A DNA stretch of 64,000 nt from Vandiemenella viatica (lineage: Eukaryota; Arthropoda; Insecta; Orthoptera; Morabidae): the NCBI GenBank assembly GCA_031002005.1, contig CM061918.1, positions 43,684,047-43,748,046 on the forward strand, written 5' to 3'. Every line of letters begins with the position of its first letter. Within the stretch, counting starts at the first letter, position 1. Made by a program: the position numbers and the translations under genes. The notes below the pieces were generated by a model. That model saw only the letters and a program-made list of their open reading frames with translations. It made no database searches and was not told the DNA's origin. This document shows positions 1 to 11,612 of the stretch, piece after piece.

Positions 1-1282
1 GAATATACGTATTTCGAATGCATGTATTTATTAAACTATAAGACATACGAATATGAAACTTCACACACATATTTACGAACCTCTTAAGTTCAGATTACAG
101 ATGTTCAATATGTCCTCCATCAGCCACACGAACAATATCACGTCGATACTCATATTCCTCCCATACTCGGGCAAGCACGTCCTTTGTCACTGATGTTACG
201 GCAGTACGGATCCGGTTCCTCAAGTCCTCAAGGTTCTGTGGGAGTGGTGGTACATAAACGTTGTCTTTAATGAAACCCCACAGGAAGAAGTCCCAGGGTG
301 TCAAATCCGGTGACCGTGGAGCCCAGCTGATGCATGCTAAGTCACCAGCTCCTTGACGACCAATCCAACGGTTCGGTAGAGTTTCATTCAGATATTCACG
401 CACTTGGCGACTCCAGTGAGGGGGTGCCCCGTCTTGAAAAATGAAGTTGTCTTTGTGCAGCCTCGGAAATAAGCAGTTTTATAACATAGCGAGATACTGC
501 TGACCATTAACCGTGTTTCCATCAAAGAAGAAGCACAAACACATTGACTTTAGGCGAATCTCGTACATGTTCAATGACTGCATGTGGGTTCTGTAGACCC
601 CAAATTCGAACATTGTGTTTGTTTACCTGACCATTAACATGGAAAGTCACTTCATCACTGAAAACGATGCGTTGTGCGAAAGTGTTATCATTGTCAATAG
701 CGTCATTAATCTCGTTTCAATATGCCACACGTTTTCGTTTGTCATCAGGACGCAGAGCTTGTAACAACTGTAACTTGTACGGCTTCATAACCAACCGACG
801 TCTCAAAACACGCCAAATTGTTGTTGTAGGTAGTTGTAACTCCCGACTGGCACGACGAGTTGATTTTGAAGGACTACGTTGGAAAGCATTTTGAATTCGT
901 GCAACATGTGCCTCAGAAACACGAGGGCGGCCAGGACTCTTTCCTTTACATACATATCCGGTATCTACAAACTGTCGATACCATCTACGAATGTTCCACC
1001 CATTCGGAGGATGCATTTGGTACCTCAACCTGAAACGTCTTTGCACTGTAATCACGGAATTGCACTTCGCAAACTCGATAACACAAAATGATTTCTGCTG
1101 TGGAGAAGCCATTTTAAACATATGACGGTTACCAAGAATAACACAAGACGACTGACATCTAGCGGCTATTAAATAAACTAGACTATGTATTCGTTTCTCC
1201 AATAGCCGAGCCGGGGCGCAGCGATCGATAGTTTGGACAAAAGAATACTTTGTAATACGTATATTCTTTTTGAAACACCCTG
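1..1282 (-). mobile_element. DUF4817-type DDxD transposon, 5' window edge cuts its left TIR
   Basis: The right end reads inward (on the minus strand) as CAGGGTGTTTCAAAAAGAAT followed by ATACGTATT. The first 13 bases of the window repeat the inner part of this (GAATATACGTATT), so the left terminal inverted repeat starts roughly 15-20 bases before the window. A TA dinucleotide follows the right end at 1283-1284, as expected for the IS630-Tc1-mariner superfamily. The interior is filled by one decayed transposase on the minus strand. The family is common in insects; assignment rests on the transposase. Confidence 0.85.
95..1112 (-). pseudogene. Decayed DDxD transposase (DUF4817-like N-terminus)
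   Basis: The frame starts at the ATG at 1112 (MASPQQKS...), next to the right TIR. The N-terminal part (1112-720) is a helix-turn-helix DNA-binding region of the DUF4817 type, including the basic GKSPGRPRVSE linker. Downstream it is broken by a TGA at 717-719, a frame change with apparent loss of a few codons near 530-540, and a TAA near 477. The catalytic blocks are still readable: SDEVTFH (first Asp), FQDGAPPHW (second Asp) and PRSPDLTPWDFFLW (third Asp). The last 100 codons (403-95) are open. By my count 46 residues separate the second and third Asp, unlike the 34 of true mariners. The element is non-functional; a transposase relic is certain, the exact family name less so. Confidence 0.9.
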
Positions 1283-2447
1283 TATACTTTGCAGTCTGTT
1301 CCGTGGTTGGGTCAGGATTTGCGAAGCTTTTTAAGAGAAAGCGTTTCATATGGTGAGGAACTGTCACTAAATGCTATTTTGAATAAGTTAGGAAACTGTT
1401 GCAACATGTCTACAATTCTTACCGATTTTCATGGAAGCTCCTTAAAGGAGGTATCAGGTAGAAAGACAGCTCATTAAAAAGCCTATCTAACTTCTCATGA
1501 AACAGTTTGTAGTAATCACTACAAACGATTTGTCTGACGTTTTGTTCCAGATTCCGCTCAGCTTTCTTCTTCATTTTTGCTTTTTCTAATAGCATGTTGA
1601 TAGGTATCTCGATTTAAAATGAAATAACTAGTCCAGGAAGATTCAAGTCGGTTTATTTCCTTTTGACATCGAACTCCATAGATACTAAGTGCAAACGTAA
1701 ACAAATGCTGCAGCGATTATAACTTTGAACACCTAAACTCAAATAACTTTCAAAGACTACTCAATACTTTGAACACTCTGAATACTCAGTACTACTACTA
1801 ATCTAAATACTACTGCTACTCTGAATACTCTGAATACTGAAACTCTTCTCTGCTGATCGCTTACATAAGCTTTACAGAAAATTCCGGAATAATTCAAAGA
1901 CTTCCGACCGACGTTTCTGGAATTCTAACAATACTTAAACAATTAAAATCACATTAAAACAATCATAATTAATACAAAATCATTCACAGTCATTATGAAA
2001 TGCACAGAAACAAAAATTAAAGATATTTACACACAAAATTATCCACATAAATCAGTTTAAACTGTCGCAAATCATCGTAGCTCACTTCAATACTTTGTCT
2101 TACAAACTTTTAACTAATGTTAATGTTGTATGGTAATGTCCTTGAATATATTAAATAGTATTTGCATAGTTTCTTTCCTAATACACTATCCAAAGCACGA
2201 ATTCACAATTAATTGCAAGAAAAATATACAAACCCACCATTTTACTCTGTGAAAGAATTTTCTTCTAGGAATTTGGTAACTAAGAATGACTGATAAAATA
2301 GTATATATGGTGTATGGAAGGGGAAGGTGACAAAATTATCCACAATTACTAAAATGATATATAGTTTTTCTTTCTGTTGAAACTTTTGACAAATGAACTA
2401 ATTATACTGTTTACAAAATTTCACTCATATATAGTAACTAATATGGA

Positions 2448-2737
2448 CAGAGCAGGGCGGTGTAACGGTTAGCGTTCTCGCCTCGCATTCGGGAGGACGG
2501 CGGTTCGAATCCCCGTCCGGGCATCCTGATTTGGGTTTTCCATGGTTTCCCCAAATCACTCCAGGCAAATGCCGGGATGCTTCCTTCAAAAGGCCATGGC
2601 CGAATTCCTTCCCATTCCTTGCCCCCATCCTTGCCCCCCATCCTTGCCCCCCATCCTTGCCCCCCATCCTTTCCCGTCTCTAAAGACCTCGATGTTAAAA
2701 AGAGACGTAAAGCAGTTAAAAAAAAAAAAAAAAAAAA
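2448..2737 (+). mobile_element. tRNA-derived SINE, full-length copy
   Basis: The 5' part is tRNA-like with a clear RNA polymerase III B box (GGTTCGAATCC at about 2512-2522) and an A-box-like stretch near 2460-2472. A unique body follows, then a poly(A) tail ending at about 2738. Imperfect 12-bp target-site duplications flank it (AACTAATATGGA at 2436-2447; AACTAACATGGG at 2738-2749). The body contains about four copies of a 14-bp unit (CCATCCTTGCCCCC) at 2620-2672, against about two in the copy at 6676, so it is an expanded internal minisatellite. The overlapping open frames on both strands are incidental. Confidence 0.9.
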
Positions 2738-2835
2738 AACTAACATGGGATAGCATGCACTCAAAAACTGCTGTGAAAAATTATCATATTAACAGGTTTT
2801 TAAGTAATTGAATGCTTATGAGTTGTTGGTAATAT

Positions 2836-3150
2836 AATTGATATTGCTAATAGGTGTATGTACTGTTCCACATAAATAGCAACTAACATAATATAATATG
2901 TAGTCACAAATTACAGTGAAACGTATCATGGTAACTGGTTGGTAAGAAAATAACTGGTTATTATATGCTGGTAACAAGTGTATACACTGTTCCACATAAT
3001 AAGTATTAATTAACTCGGGATTGAATTTGTAGATTACAGGAGATATTGGTTATACTGATGGGTTGTTGCTAACTTGTTGTCATAATAATATTATCAATTA
3101 TATAGTAATATTGACATTACTAATAAGTGTATGTACTGTTCCACATCCCC
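2836..3150 (+). repeat. Three diverged copies of an approximately 140-bp unit
   Basis: The phrase GTRTRYACTGTTCCACAT recurs at about 2855, 2979 and 3129. Each is preceded by a similar TAATATTGA/ATTGCTAATA context, so this is an old tandem or stuttered repeat. It sits between the SINE and the ATCT tail. Confidence 0.5.
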
Positions 3151-3182
3151 GAGATTATTCTCACATGGGATCAAAGTGAACA

Positions 3183-3212
3183 TATCTATCTATCTATCTA
3201 TCTATCTATCTA
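3183..3212 (+). repeat. (ATCT)n microsatellite
   Basis: Seven or so uninterrupted ATCT units mark the right edge of the insertion in the solo LTR. Confidence 0.9.
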
Positions 3213-3291
3213 ATTCAACTCCCAGCTTGCTGAAAATAATTCTTAAAATACAATTTGATTACTGGTCTGGGTGTGAGGGCCGTTATAATGT

Positions 3292-4384
3292 TAATTAGAC
3301 ACTGGATATTCGAAATGATGTTTTTCGAACCTTACACTAGCCAGCGACGAAACTTGTCCAATACAGCTCGTAATTTTTTTTATTGAACATGAGTATATGA
3401 ACTGTTGACTATAGAGTGACGTAAGTGGATTCTGAATCGCAGCCTCATTGTCAAACTCTATCTTCCGATACTGTGAAAGAAAAATTTAAACAGATATTCA
3501 CATCAAAATTTCCGTGGCTAAATACAAGAAATGCTGCAGGTAGTGACTGACACTAAAATTTGATAATAATCAGTCTATAGAAATAAATTATTGTATCACT
3601 ACGTATGCCAGCAACTTCGTCCACTTTGGTTATGCAAAATTCAGATTTTGCTTTTTTTAGCTTCCGTACCATCGGAAGCTATCAAAACCTTTGGGGAAAA
3701 AAGTATGCTATACGTTAATCCAGGACACTAACTATCACTATTTATGACTTTCGTGCAGGTCAGTAAGTTAGTTTTTTCATGATTCGTGCGTACACAAAAA
3801 TTCCAGATTTGGCCTCAGCATCACCTAGATTCTAGAACTACGTATCTCATTAGCATAAAAACCATCGTTTACGTCAACCCTTAAGGTAAGCTATCATTGC
3901 GTTTCGTTGAAATTGGTTTCTTAGTTTTTGCACACAAAAAATTACGCTTGAGCACTGTATCATGTAAAGAAATGGTGGAAATTTTAAGATCTCTTGTAAC
4001 GTTTCTGCTATTATTATTACAATTATTAGATTTGGCACTCGGTTCCTAGACAACACAACCAGAACAGGAAAGACATATTTATATTACAAATTTTTTATGA
4101 TGAGTAAATATTTAAAATTTAACTACGATAAAGTATAACCATCATTATTTCTCCAGCTCCAAGTAAAGATAACTTTCGTTTATTTAACTTTTTTTAACTG
4201 TTTTTCTCAAAAAAATTACAATTCTGTTAATTTTAAAAGCTGATATTATAAGAGTGGGAGCATTTTCAAACATTTCTCATCATTTTTAGCCACAAAGTAT
4301 TTTGGTCTCTTAACTTTACATCAGAATGAAAACAAACCTTATTTTACCCGTGTTACCATGGGTTTTATATTAAAATAAAAATAT
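3292..4384. other. Unassigned AT-rich sequence
   Basis: No open frame with recognisable protein similarity and no clear repeat boundary is visible here. Confidence 0.4.
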
Positions 4385-4475
4385 AGGTGGGTGCAGAATA
4401 GGGGGAAGATGGGGGTGTAGGCAAATTGCCACCGGAGCCTGTGCTCCATTACAATTAAATTAAATTAAATAAATC
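4385..4475 (+). repeat. Non-LTR retroposon 3' end (family B)
   Basis: The stretch near 4420-4470 (GCCACCGGAGCCTGTGCTCC then ATTACAATTAAATTAAAT) recurs in related form near 21120, 29440, 34340, 40230 and 59540, always on the plus strand. The 59.2-59.6 kb copy is preceded by what looks like the C-terminus of a reverse-transcriptase ORF, so I read this as a 3' end of a non-LTR family ending in an AATTAAAT-type repeat. Confidence 0.5.
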
Positions 4476-4601
4476 CCATCATACCAAAACAGCACTTCTT
4501 GCGTGAATTCCGTTCATCCCCGCTTGCATACAGACACAATTTAAAAAACAAACAAAAAAACGCTTTTCTATAGCTGAGTAATTGTACCCAAGCTAATTTA
4601 G

Positions 4602-4602
4602 T

Positions 4603-4633
<31 letters not shown>
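4602..4633 (+). repeat. (AC)n(AT)n microsatellite
   Basis: An AC run passes directly into an AT run. Confidence 0.9.
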
Positions 4634-4995
4634 ACAAATGCACAGACTATTTCGCAGTTACAATTTTATTATATGTATAGATTTATTGGCGGAATTAGAC
4701 ATTCAAAGTATAGTTTTTCAGGAACTTGAGCACTTACTAAGCTTTATTCCGACGCCGATTTAAATTCTCAATGAGCAGAAATCTTCTTTTTTTGGATTAA
4801 ATATTATTCCAAACATAAATATTTCATTTACCCGAAGTTCTGCAAATAACACTATGGAATCGAAGTCTGTAAATGCCATAATCTGTAAACACATTCCGGG
4901 TAACACTTCCCCATATTTGAGTAATAGAACATTGTCACGTTAGTAGTTCGCAGGAATGAAGGCAGGTTATAATCAAATCACCAAATCTTTATCCC

Positions 4996-5208
4996 TTAAA
5001 GTCACTAAGGCGGATTGAGATTGAGACAAGGAACGGGAAGGAATTCGACCATGACCTTTTGAATGAAGCATCCTGGCATTCGCCTGGAGTGATTTGGGGA
5101 AACCATGAAAAAACCAAATTCGGATACCCGGACGGGGATTCGAATCCACGTTCTCCCGAATGCGAGGCCACAGCGTTGCCGCTCAACAACCACGCTCTGT
5201 TTGAAGGA
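4996..5208 (-). mobile_element. SINE copy, minus strand
   Basis: Read on the minus strand it gives the tRNA-like head with B box (GGATTCGAATCCCC) and the conserved body (AATCACTCCAGGCGAATGCC, then the TTCCTTCCCGTTCCTTG block). It is diverged from the copies at 2448 and 6676 and has lost most of its A tail. Confidence 0.8.
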
Positions 5209-5304
5209 AAGGTTTGATTACAAGCACAAGTTGTGGTGGATAAGCAGTTAACTTCAGGCCTGGAATTCTGGAGGATGGGGCTTCAATCTCCGATCCAGAT
5301 TTTG

Positions 5305-5540
5305 GTCATTCGGGAGGACGCGGGACGAATCCTTTTCCTGCCTTCCAGATTTGGGTTTTCCATTTTTTACCAAATAATCCAGGCGAATGGCTGGATGCTG
5401 GATGGTTCCTTCAAAAGGCCATGGCCGAAATCCTTCCTGTTCTGTGCCCCCAGTCCTTTCCCGCCTCTAATGACCTCGACGTAGACCAAGCGTAAAGCCA
5501 TAAGCAAAAATAAAAAAAAAAAAAAATAATAATAATAAAA
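5305..5540 (+). mobile_element. SINE copy, 5' end degraded
   Basis: The head is recognisable from CATTCGGGAGGACG; the B box is damaged (GGGACGAATCC). The body (TTCAAAAGGCCATGGCCGAA, TGACCTCGAC) is clear, followed by an A-rich tail with AAT units to about 5540. Confidence 0.8.
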
Positions 5541-6660
5541 AAACGGCTTCCCATGGCTTTGATAAAGGACATTATACATTTTGTTCCCTTTCCCCTCTAA
5601 TGATCCTGATTTTGACTATCAAGTCAACCCGTGTAATATATAATATTTGAAGTATGGATAATCAGTAACGTATTGGATATTGGATACTGAGGTATTACCT
5701 AGAAAATCTCTTATCACTTTGCGGTTGAGAGGTCTGGTGGATCATTGTTAAAGCTGTTGGTTTTAAAACTGCGAGGTCAAATATTGGCTTCAAATCCCGG
5801 GGGCCCAACGAGTTTTTAACGTTTGGATATCGCGTTAAAATGTAAGCACAGCCACCACAGAGGCATAATGTGCGACAACCTGTCACCAGGTCGCAACACC
5901 ACACGAATTTGCTTTTTTTTATGGGTTGTCGTGTTGTATACGTGTAGAAAGAAGTAATGGAGAAAGGTTGAATAATCGGCTACATGAGTACCGAACAGTA
6001 TAAGCCCCCTTCGACCGGCTGTTAATATGTGTGGGACAGTGTCAAATTGCGAACAGGTTGCAGCTTTTGGCGACTTCCGTTTTCTGACGTACTGGCTCGA
6101 TCACTTTCTCCGTCCACAGGGCGACAGAACAAGTGTGGAAGGACTTTCACAAAACTACACACAGACCTTTATGTGTCGAAGCCTGCACAACAGCACTGAG
6201 TATGGTGTATCGTATTAATATGATCTTTTTACATCAACCTGGCCCTTTTTATCTATAAAAGTTTGACACCACAGCCTTCAAAATTACTTGATATGGTAAT
6301 ACACAATATCATAGATTCTGCAGTTGAGCAGATATTAAATGAAGACCAATTTGGGCTAAAGAAAAGTGTATATACCACCTAAGACGTTGTAGCATTACTG
6401 TTAATATTAAAAACACCCATCATGATAAAAGTACACTACTTTCAAAGCATTTGCGGACACAGTTAATTTACGGAATAATCACATCACAAGTCGAGCAGTT
6501 CTAGACTATTATCGTACATACCTAAAAGTTGATTTTTTTTTGTGATGAACCTTCTTCCTTCATCCTTAACCAAAATCGATAAATCGGATAACATTTTAAA
6601 TATTAAGTTCTCCACTTTGATATCATCATTTTCGAAAATCAACCCGTAAATGGTAAAATT
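5541..6660. other. Unassigned sequence
   Basis: Short open frames here have no features of known proteins. I see no repeat boundary. Confidence 0.4.
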
Positions 6661-6675
6661 ATGAACAATCGAGGT

Positions 6676-6932
6676 ACCGAGCGGGGCGGTTTAACGGTTA
6701 GCGTTCTCGCCTCGCATTCGGGAGGACGGCGGATCGAATCCCCGTCCGGGCATCCAGATTTGGGTTTTCCATGGTTTCCCCAAATCACTCCAGGCAAATG
6801 CCGGGATGCTTCCTTCAAAAGGACATGGCCGAATTCCTTCCCATTCCTTGCCCCCATCCTTGCCCCCCATCCTTTCCCGTCTCTAAAGACCTCGATGTTA
6901 AAAAGAGACGTAAAGCAGTTACAAAAAAAAAA
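6676..6932 (+). mobile_element. SINE copy with perfect target-site duplication
   Basis: This is the best-defined copy of the family. It is flanked by a perfect 12-bp duplication, AACAATCGAGGT (6664-6675 and 6933-6944), and ends in a poly(A) tail. The B box is slightly mutated (GGATCGAATCC). It has the short allele of the CCATCCTTGCCCCC minisatellite. Confidence 0.92.
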
Positions 6933-6944
6933 AACAATCGAGGT

Positions 6945-7985
6945 CACGGGTATGCGATAGTTCAGAGTCAAGCTGCTAGGCTTCGCTGGCGTCGATAAGG
7001 AGTGATCGCATTGCCGCTAGATAGCAACACTACTTATCACAGAGATATGGATAAACTGTGTGTATTTCCTAGAGTAAGGAGCTTTTCATATATTTTTGTT
7101 TCTGTTAAGGAAACATTCCATCATTTCTAATTGTTTCTGAAGACGTTGTAAGTGTTATGCTATGAACCTATTTCAGTTGACAAATAAACAATTGTTATAT
7201 ATGAGACGGTTGTTCTTTTATCCTATTACAAACCACCAATCTCGCTATTCATCGTATATCATTCAAATTTTCGCATGGGCCGCCTAGTATGTCTTCAAAC
7301 GGGCTGCGTCTGTCTGTCCTTTTGTCCAAATTACCAAACCAGTTTAGGTGGATTTTTCTCAACTTGCTTATGATATAGCTTAAAATCCGCGGTATATCTT
7401 ACTGTTCTATGACCGGGAAGCGAAGCAAGAAATGATAGTTCGTTCGTACCAAGAACAGATAGGCGCCACAGATCACACTGCATTCCAGACGAATACTCCT
7501 CTACGAGATACCCACCAAAGATCACGCTACAACATAGATGTACACTCCACTCTTCATATCCTATTAATATTGTGTGTAGCTTTTTTTTTTCTCCTCTAGT
7601 ATTAGCATCCCAATAAGCGTAACAAAATTTATGAATTTAATTTACGGTAAATATTAAAAATATACTACATTACAAAAGTGTTGCTTTACTAATAGAAAAG
7701 AAACAAAAAGCAAACACATTACTATGCACACCAAGATCCGTGCACGCGATGTAGCGGGAAAAAGTAGCGATAAATAAACTTGTATTTGGATTTTAGTAAA
7801 ACCGTTGTGCGGCAGAAACAATAACACTCGTTTAATTAGAAGCATCGATCAAGAAAAACAAATGTATTTTTAAGGCTATTTTGCATTTGGATAAACTTTT
7901 CATAATGTTAACCAAATGAGATTTTCTTAAGTTTTAAAACATGTAAGGACCAGAATATCATAAAGACTAATACTTTGTAATGCAA
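6945..7985. other. Unassigned sequence
   Basis: No gene or repeat that I can define. Confidence 0.4.
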
Positions 7986-7989
7986 TAGT

Positions 7990-8205
7990 TGAGCCTGATC
8001 CGGTTAGCACTTCGGAGTACCCTAGTTCGAACCTCGAGCATACTACCCTGATTTCCGTTTTCCATGCCCTTCTGAAATAAATCCAGAGCGAATTCAGGAA
8101 AGGTTTCTTCAACCGATGTCCTTCTCCTTGCTCAAAACAATGCTCTCCGGCTCTGATGACATCATCATCGACGGGCTATTAAACAATTACTTTAAAAAAA
8201 ACTCA
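7990..8205 (+). mobile_element. Old diverged SINE copy
   Basis: A tRNA-like head (TTCGAACCTCGAG B-box region near 8028) is followed by a body with CCCTGATTTCCGTTTTCCAT and CTCTGATGACATCATC, in the same order as in the intact copies, then an A-rich end near 8200. Strongly diverged. Confidence 0.6.
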
Positions 8206-8429
8206 CTGTTAAATTTATGGAATCTAGATATGGTCATAATTAATTTATTAGTGCGATAATAATACTTAGTTGCAGTTGTTAGGGTTCTATGGTAAAATGC
8301 TTACTTTCCTATTAATTTCTAATTATTCTATAATGTGCGTAACCACTTTTTTTTGCGTGTGGTGGATCTCCCACCAGTCTTAATGTCCCCATTCTAAGGA
8401 AAAATCAGCACATATGTGCTCACTTTTTT

Positions 8430-8640
8430 TTCTGCTGGCTTTGCGTCTTGTTGACGTCGCGTTCATTGAGGCGGGAAAAGTCAAATGACTGAGGGCAAGG
8501 AACGTAGAAGGAACCATCCTCGTATCGGCCTTGATTGATTTTGCGAAACCATCTAAAACACAAATCTGGATGACCGGACGGGAATTCGAACCTTCGTCCT
8601 TTCGAATACGAAACCATCTCACTACATACCCAACGCTGAG
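8430..8640 (-). mobile_element. Old diverged SINE copy, minus strand
   Basis: Minus-strand reading gives the B-box region (GGTTCGAATTCCCGTCCGG) and the ATCCAGATTTGTG/TTTCGCAAAATCAATC body. The 3' part is degraded. Confidence 0.65.
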
Positions 8641-8649
8641 AATTTTCAG

Positions 8650-9400
8650 GTTTAAACCAGACTTTTTGTCCCTAGTAAGGTTGGAATCGAGCATCATCAC
8701 CTCTCCTATCCTGCCGGGAAAGTAATTAATGGTAAAAATTTATTGCAAAGCCATGGCTCAAATTTAATATCACCGAGTCCACTAATAGTAAAAATCTGCC
8801 GCCTATAGTGACATGAGCCAAGAGCAGATAAAATTCAATTTTGGGAAACAAAAAACCATAAATATATCAATTTTGACTACCTTTGTAGGAGGACCAAAGA
8901 GTTTATTTTACCTTCTAAATTCATTTTCTCAGTTCTATCTGGATTTCGCGTTCTATAGTACAAGACCACAGTGTAACAGTGTAACGTGGAGGTTTAGAGA
9001 AGTGGAGAAAGCTGTTAGGTACAGAGTCTGAACGTATCACTTGTTGGGCAAGGTGTTAGGGTGTTCCAACAGTGCGCAGTTGTGTCTGCGGAGATTCGCA
9101 CAGTGCTCCTAAACAGCGTTCCCGGCAGTTGAATACGCTATGCAGGAATAAAAGTAAAAATCTTCAAGTAGGAGTTACTTTCGCGCCCAAAGGAGTCAAG
9201 TTACAGATTATTTAATAAATAGAATGCATTAAAACAATTTGTAAAAACTTTTTTTAACGTAAAGAAAAAGTAATGAGACAGAGACATCGTCATTAACTGT
9301 TAACATAAAAGGAATCGTAAAAATACAAAGATAGACACTGAGAAAAATATTCTGTCCCGAGATCCAAGTCGCCATCTGGATGCTCTAAAGCTCAGAAGAA
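8650..9400. other. Unassigned sequence
   Basis: Nothing recognised on either strand. Confidence 0.4.
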
Positions 9401-9439
9401 CTGTATTCACTGACCGAACGATTCATGACACTCGAATGA

Positions 9440-9775
9440 ATAATACGTATGAAATTCTTTGGACATATAGCACGAATGGATGATTTGCGACTGACGAGAA
9501 AAATCTTCCACATCATTAACGGACCCCAAGAAACCAAAGCACGCTTGGCTTGTATAAACCAAGAAGGACCTTCCAAAAGTCAACCTAGACCCAATGACAT
9601 CTGAACGAGTGTATATAGAGAAAAAAATCACTTCATATAAATTGCATCTAAGATACCAACAGCAAAAAATCTTAAACTCAAGAATGCATGGACACAAAGG
9701 AGATGTCAAGCCAAGAGCGTGAGGAGGTTTTCGGAAGATAAGAAGAATAAGAAGGACACTGAAAATTAATGGTTC
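9440..9775 (+). pseudogene. C-terminal relic of a non-LTR retrotransposon reverse transcriptase
   Basis: One frame reads KFFGHIARMDDLRLTRKIF, which matches the conserved (R/K)WFGHxxRM block after the reverse-transcriptase domain in RTE/CR1-like insect elements. It is followed by about 90 more codons, with one stop, rich in Lys/Arg. The sequence is too decayed and too short to assign to a clade. The reverse-transcriptase core itself is absent. Confidence 0.55.
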
Positions 9776-10403
9776 CCTGCGCTATTTTGTGGGTTAAACG
9801 AGAAAATAAAATAATAAATGTAATTTTTAAACATAGTTTTATATTCGTGTTTTTTTTTTTGTTTTGTTTTTTTTACATAATTTTTCGAATGGTGAATATA
9901 AAAATTAAACGTAGAAAAAGGTTGAAAATTTTCAACAAAAAAAAGTATTTTTAATACATGTTTATTCTGTTTTATGGAATTCTCTGTGGAATTATTCATA
10001 TGATTTTTTTGCACAAACAATTATATGCTGAAGTATCAAATTTGTTAAGATTACTCATTTAAACCACCAGTTTTACTCATCATGGGCTTAGCCAAATTTG
10101 AAGTTTTGGTTTTACGACCGCATGCTCTCGCTGACGCCAAGCACTTTGTATCTACTGCCAGGTTGTAGTACATACTAATGGAAGAAGTGGAGTGTTGCCA
10201 TCTGTCTGCGAAATACATAACTATGTTCAGTGTGTGATAAGCGTATTTTTTGTATGCGAAATGTGTAATTTATGAGCCGGAGATTGGGGACCGCCCCGAC
10301 ATTCGCCTTAATGACTGCGGGAAACCACCTAAAAATCGCAGTCAGGACGGCCGGTACACGGGGTCCTGGGCTCGTACCAGGTCCCGTTGTACCTACCAGA
10401 TCC

Positions 10404-10445
10404 AGAGAGAGAGAGAGAGTGTGTGTGTGTGTGTGTGTGTGTGTG
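10404..10445 (+). repeat. (AG)n(GT)n microsatellite
   Basis: AG units pass directly into GT units. Confidence 0.9.
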
Positions 10446-11261
10446 GCGCCTCAGCGCACTGAACCACAATGGCGGGTTTAAGATTACTCTTTTAATCAGT
10501 TTATTAAAACCGAAAACTCAAAAAAGATCTCCATAGTTTTCCAGTAGCCTTTAGGAGGCTATATAATTGTACATATCTGTAAATTTTGGGATTAGTAATT
10601 TCGGAAATAAAGAGGGAATTGAATTTCTTTATTAACTTTTTCTGTCAAATTCTTGTACAAATGGTGAAATAAATAATAAATCGGTAGGTTGTGTAACGAT
10701 AGCGTTGCACACCCAAATAGATGAGGAGTGCATCATCTAAAAGAAAGTGTAATATCGCTGAAAGGCGAGGTAGAGAGAAAGACGCTGGTTGGCCAAAACA
10801 GTCACGTGAGGGAAAGGAGTAGTGTGATTGGCCGAGTGACAGGCGGCGGATATACTAGGGAAAAGTCAGAGTCTAACGTGTGCTCGTGATTCAGGCGGTT
10901 GTGCAAAAATGTTCGCAGAGTATGAGTATTCGGTTATGTGCCGTCCATATTCTAGACTATACTGAATAGGAATGTTAAACATGTGTGCTGAAGAAACTTT
11001 AGTTCTGTGTGCTAATCTGCAATCTCGAATATTAATGATAGTCCGATACGACAATGATCATGTCTGGTGCCGACATTCTATGTATTGTGACTGAATAAAC
11101 TGTGCAATAAATGCAGTTCTTGAGTTCGTCACTCGATTGTTATTAATGAAGCAACATAAATCTTTATTTTAAATCATTATAGCTGTCAGAAATCATTTGG
11201 TACCAACGAAGATTATCTAAAAGAATTGTTTCCCTTCTGGTGGCCCCTGAGCCCTAATAAT
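10446..11261. other. Unassigned sequence
   Basis: No open frame or repeat that I can support. The block 10250-10400 is GC-richer than its surroundings (ends in GGTCCTGGGCTCGTACCAGG) but I cannot name it. Confidence 0.35.
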
Positions 11262-11612
11262 TACACTAAATTGCAGAAAGTCATGGGATAGGACGATGCA
11301 AGTATCCAGATAGTGAAATAAACGTATGAATGTGACCTGCAGTGTGTCGGCTTTACTTTTTACTCTTGTGAGTCGTTTGAAATGTTTTCTATCGTGCTTA
11401 TGGCCGCCCGACAGGAATTAAAATGCGTACTTTCACCGCTGAATAGTAGTTGGCGCCACGTGTATGGAGAATTCCATTTCGGAAATTGTTCGTGAATTCA
11501 ACATTCCTCGGTCCACAGCGCCAAGAATGTGCCATTAATACGTAATTTCTGGCGTAACATCTCGCCAGAGACAACGTAGTGAACGAGCACGTCTACTTGA
11601 TAATCGAGAATT

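Larger units (their letters stand above)
2234..3208 (+). mobile_element. Insertion of about 970 bp inside the solo LTR, with ATCT-repeat tail
   Basis: This block is absent from the other LTR copy at 56.3-57.0 kb, where the flanking sequences are contiguous. It ends on the right in an (ATCT)n run, which looks like the microsatellite tail of an RTE-like or SINE-like retroposon. It carries a complete SINE (2448-2737) and a threefold repeat (2836-3150). No coding sequence is visible, so its class is unresolved; it may be more than one insertion event. Confidence 0.5.
1598..3287 (-). repeat. Solo LTR, copy A, split by a later insertion
   Basis: 1598 to about 2233 plus about 3209-3287 align with 56322-56965, giving a terminal repeat of about 640-700 bp once the insertion is removed. 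The 4 bases before (1594-1597) and after (3288-3291) are both ATGT, a perfect target-site duplication. On the minus strand it has a degraded TATA-like block near 1865-1873 and an AATAAA signal near 1651-1656, the order expected in an LTR. No gag/pol lies next to it, so it is read as a solo LTR. LTR superfamily is unknown; a 4-bp duplication fits Gypsy or BEL better than Copia. Confidence 0.75.

Noticed and set aside
2460..2530. A possible tRNA gene
   Set aside because: It has A- and B-box-like promoters but no complete cloverleaf, and is followed by the SINE body, A tail and target duplication.
2425..2811. Overlapping open frames on both strands rich in Gly or Pro
   Set aside because: They are read through the SINE body, its minisatellite and poly(A) tail. 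The same frames recur in the copy at 6676.
2836..3150. CRISPR-like spaced repeats
   Set aside because: Only three diverged copies with unequal spacing in eukaryotic repeat DNA; no repeat-spacer structure.
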